Assembly: GCA_964304625.1 (NCBI GenBank)
Contig: OZ199838.1
Coordinates: 9,424,001 to 9,488,000 of the forward strand
Length of the DNA stretch: 64,000 nucleotides
From: Kudoa neothunni
Lineage: Eukaryota; Cnidaria
Reading direction: 5' to 3'
Numbering within the stretch: position 1 is the first letter of the stretch; each line of letters begins with the position of its first letter. The position numbers were made by a program, and so were the translations under genes. This document shows, piece by piece, positions 61,422 through 64,000 of this stretch. The notes under the pieces were generated by a model, which was not told the DNA's origin, ran no database searches, and saw only the letters and a list, made by a program, of their open reading frames with translations.

Positions 61422-61900
61422 ATGTTAAAAGTTTTAGATGACGATGTACAAACATAACAGTTTTCGATTATTGTCTTATCAAGATTAACTTAAATATGAC
61501 ATTATCCTAGGGATTGAAGCAACTGCTAGCCAAAAAAAAGAGTGCAAAAGACGTTATTATAATTGATTTTTTCGCAACATGGTGTGGTCCTTGCGCAAAA
61601 ATGAGTCCAGTTTTTGAGGTGAGGAGTATGTGATATTTGTTTTTGACTGGAAAATTGTAAAGAATCTATCATCCGAATATAAGGAACTGGAATTTTACAA
61701 GGTTGATGTGGATATTGCGGAAGTAAGACCACCCCTTATATTGTATCCTATATATCTCATCATTATAGGAATCTGCCGAGGAATATGGAATAACCGCTTT
61801 GCCGACATTTGTTGCATTCAAAGGTGGGCGAGTCGATGATCAATTCATGGGAGCTCAAGAGGAGAAGTTGATTGAATTTGTCAAAAAATACAAGCCATGA
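61422..61900 (+). CDS. Thioredoxin
   Basis: Four exons, 61422-61445, 61511-61618, 61663-61722 and 61769-61900, with introns of 65, 44 and 46 nt (all phase 0), give 107 residues, the usual length. The active site WCGPC sits in DFFATWCGPCAKMSPVFE, followed by KVDVDIAEE, the cis-proline block ITALPTFVAFKGG and the C-terminal helix EKLIEFVKKY. It reduces protein disulfides in the cytosol using electrons from thioredoxin reductase. The first exon is only 8 codons (MLKVLDDD) and is supported by phase and a good donor; the second intron ends in the AAAG-type acceptor. AATAAA at 62035-62040 is a likely poly(A) signal. Confidence 0.94.
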
Positions 61901-64000
61901 ATTTTTCAATACTTCTATTAATTCAGTTATTCTCCATTGATGCGTTGGAGCCCATCTTATTTTAAAGTAGAATTTTTTTGTTTTGCCTAAAATCTGGTTT
62001 GCTTTTTGGATTGGATTTTATAATGGGTTAACTAAATAAAACACATCATATTATTTTATATTTTGATTACTAGAAATTTTTTCATTAATGTCAATGGTAA
62101 AGTTAGAATTAGTTTTTGTATACCTTTAAAAATTTAACAAAAAGGAGTACGATTTTGCTATGCATAATGTTACCAATTGGACTCACATAGCCATGAAAAG
62201 GATAATTGTATAATTAAATAAAGGATCATTTTATTGATATTAAGTTGGCAGATAATAAGCTGGATTAAAAGCCACTATTTTAAGGACGTTAATTTCTCTC
62301 ATGGTTGTCTAACATTTTTGAATCTGTATTTATGACCAATAGAGTTGCCACAATTACGCAATGTATGATTTACTGTTTCAATCCTTCAACTTTGATCAAG
62401 GTGTAAAATTCGTTTTATTGCAATCAAATGTAAATAAATTTGTTCTTATTATTAGCTATTTAAATAATGGAAGTTAAATCTAATGTGGAATCACAAAAAT
62501 TAATCATTATTGCCTCCTATCTATGAATCGACATTACTTCTGAAGTGGCAAAATAAAGAGTCAAATCTTATCTGTTAATTTGATTTCATTATTTTGCGAA
62601 TTAATGACCTTAATTTTATGAGAAATGAAATGTAATTAACGATTCAAGTTCATTTATTTATTAAACATCATTAAATAACTTTAGTAGGACTTTCAGTTCT
62701 TTTCAAAATTTTGCGATAAAAATTAATCCTTCTGGTTATTAAATGTATTATTAGTATACAAACGATAAGAAAAAAAATTAATGATTACTTCTTTTTTGCA
62801 ATTTTATAAAGGATGTTAATGAGGTTTTAATAATCTGTGAGTGGTAACTTACGTATTCACTATTTTAACACAATTTCCCTATTTCTAAATAAATGAAACC
62901 TTTCTTTTTAACAAAAATATTTACTGGTTCAAAAATATACAAATTAAATTATCAAAATACGAATAAATCTAAAATGTAAACATATTTTTGGTTTGAAAAA
63001 TTACAGCAATACTTAAATATCAACTGGTTTTCTCGAAGGAATGCACCCTTTTAAAAATAACGTACTGTTTGATCGCTCTAAAAAATTTCTTTATTAATTT
63101 ACATGGCACGTATTGAGAGGGGACTGTATTTTGTGCAAAATTAATCGTGAATATAATTTCTTAAACTACGTATAGAATGCGATGTCGAATATTTTCATGT
63201 AGCTTTTATATCATAATGAATTATTTCTAGCGAAAAAATTATATATTGATTTGAATATTAACCTTAAGGTCTGGGGGTAAGGAATAATTAGGCTACTAAG
63301 AACTTAAACATTATTTAAAAAATTATCTCATCAAATATAGAAGCTTATCGAATTAGTTATGCCAGCTGTTTTGCAAGAAAGTTTAGGAAAACCATAAAAT
63401 GAGTAAATACCTATTGGAATACGAATGTAGTTTCAATCTCAATCGATATATTTGGTAAAAATTAATTTTCACATCTCAAAAATTCCAGTAGAGCATAATT
63501 TTCATTTAAGGAGTTATCACAAAAATTTAATTATTTAAAAACTCTACACACATCTCACATGGTTTTTATAATGCGGATAGAGACCAAAATTATTCCAACA
63601 TGGCAACAACTGTAATCTCAAATTATGTGTTGTATTTAAAATAATCATAATCTCTTGTAAATATGGCTCTAATGGCATTATCTGCCTTAAAATTATTCCA
63701 AATAGGCATATGTAACATTTCTAAAATATTATACATCATTATTAGAAGATTCTCTTTGTATGCAATGATTAAAAGTTCATTCTAATTGAGTATCACTCTG
63801 AAGTAAACAAACAAATATTATTCAGGTATCGTTTAATTTGGTAATTGAGTAGACAACCAGAAAATTCCTTAATTCTGACTACGGTATTGATTATATTTAT
63901 ACTTCTAAGTAGATAGACGATTTTAATTAGTGGTATCATCTGTTCAAATGCAAACTAAAAGCTGTATTCAAACAAAGTTTATCCATGACACATGCGTACT
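61901..64000. other. AT-rich intergenic, no gene seen
   Basis: Starts with the thioredoxin 3' UTR. No coding frame, transposon end or structured RNA could be supported up to the end of the window. Confidence 0.4.

Noticed and set aside
1-64000. CRISPR array, rRNA, prokaryotic operon
   Set aside because: No regularly spaced direct repeats, no ribosomal RNA sequence, and genes carry spliceosomal introns.

Overview
The window is nuclear DNA from an animal with a strongly AT-rich genome and very small introns. The animal assignment rests on an ASPP-type ankyrin/SH3 gene together with CDC25, cyclin B, TBCE and SART1. Most host introns that I could place are about 39-65 nt, with GT...AG ends, often a CTAAT-like branch site, and quite often an unusual AAG acceptor. 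Compact, fast-evolving animals (for example orthonectids, dicyemids or myxozoans) are possible sources, but the sequence alone does not decide.

Host genes, left to right: a calmodulin-like EF-hand gene (4042-4553, +); a PRP38-type splicing factor (7325-8655, -); an unidentified five-exon gene model (16790-17589, -); CDC25 phosphatase (21178-23187, +, first exon not found); an Alba-domain RNase P/MRP-like protein (25875-26314, -) head-to-head with SART1/Snu66 (26471-33305, +, 16 exons); an ASPP-family gene (33599-35522, -) tail-to-tail with SART1; tubulin cofactor E (39733-41550, -, 11 exons); cyclin B (46058-47405, -); the signal-recognition-particle receptor beta subunit (55441-56494, -, 8 very short exons, invisible to an ORF scan); and thioredoxin (61422-61900, +). 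Two weaker single-exon candidates are listed near 38.9 and 44.2 kb.

Between the genes lie mostly decayed DNA transposons, many with ends and target-site duplications that can be read directly: at least four hAT families (8-bp duplications), two Tc1-like DD34E elements (TA), pogo/Tigger elements and MITEs (TA or unclear), one complete-length piggyBac with TTAA plus remnants, and a Mutator-like MITE family with a 9-bp duplication. No retroelement, tRNA, rRNA or CRISPR array was recognised. Around 50.1-52.8 kb a hAT copy carries a Mutator-like MITE, a pogo-like insertion and a Tc1 element.

Functional links: CDC25 and cyclin B both control CDK1; PRP38 and SART1 both act in activation of the pre-catalytic spliceosome. 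Nothing indicates operons. All exon models were built by eye from reading frame, splice phase and remembered family motifs; none has been tested with RNA data.
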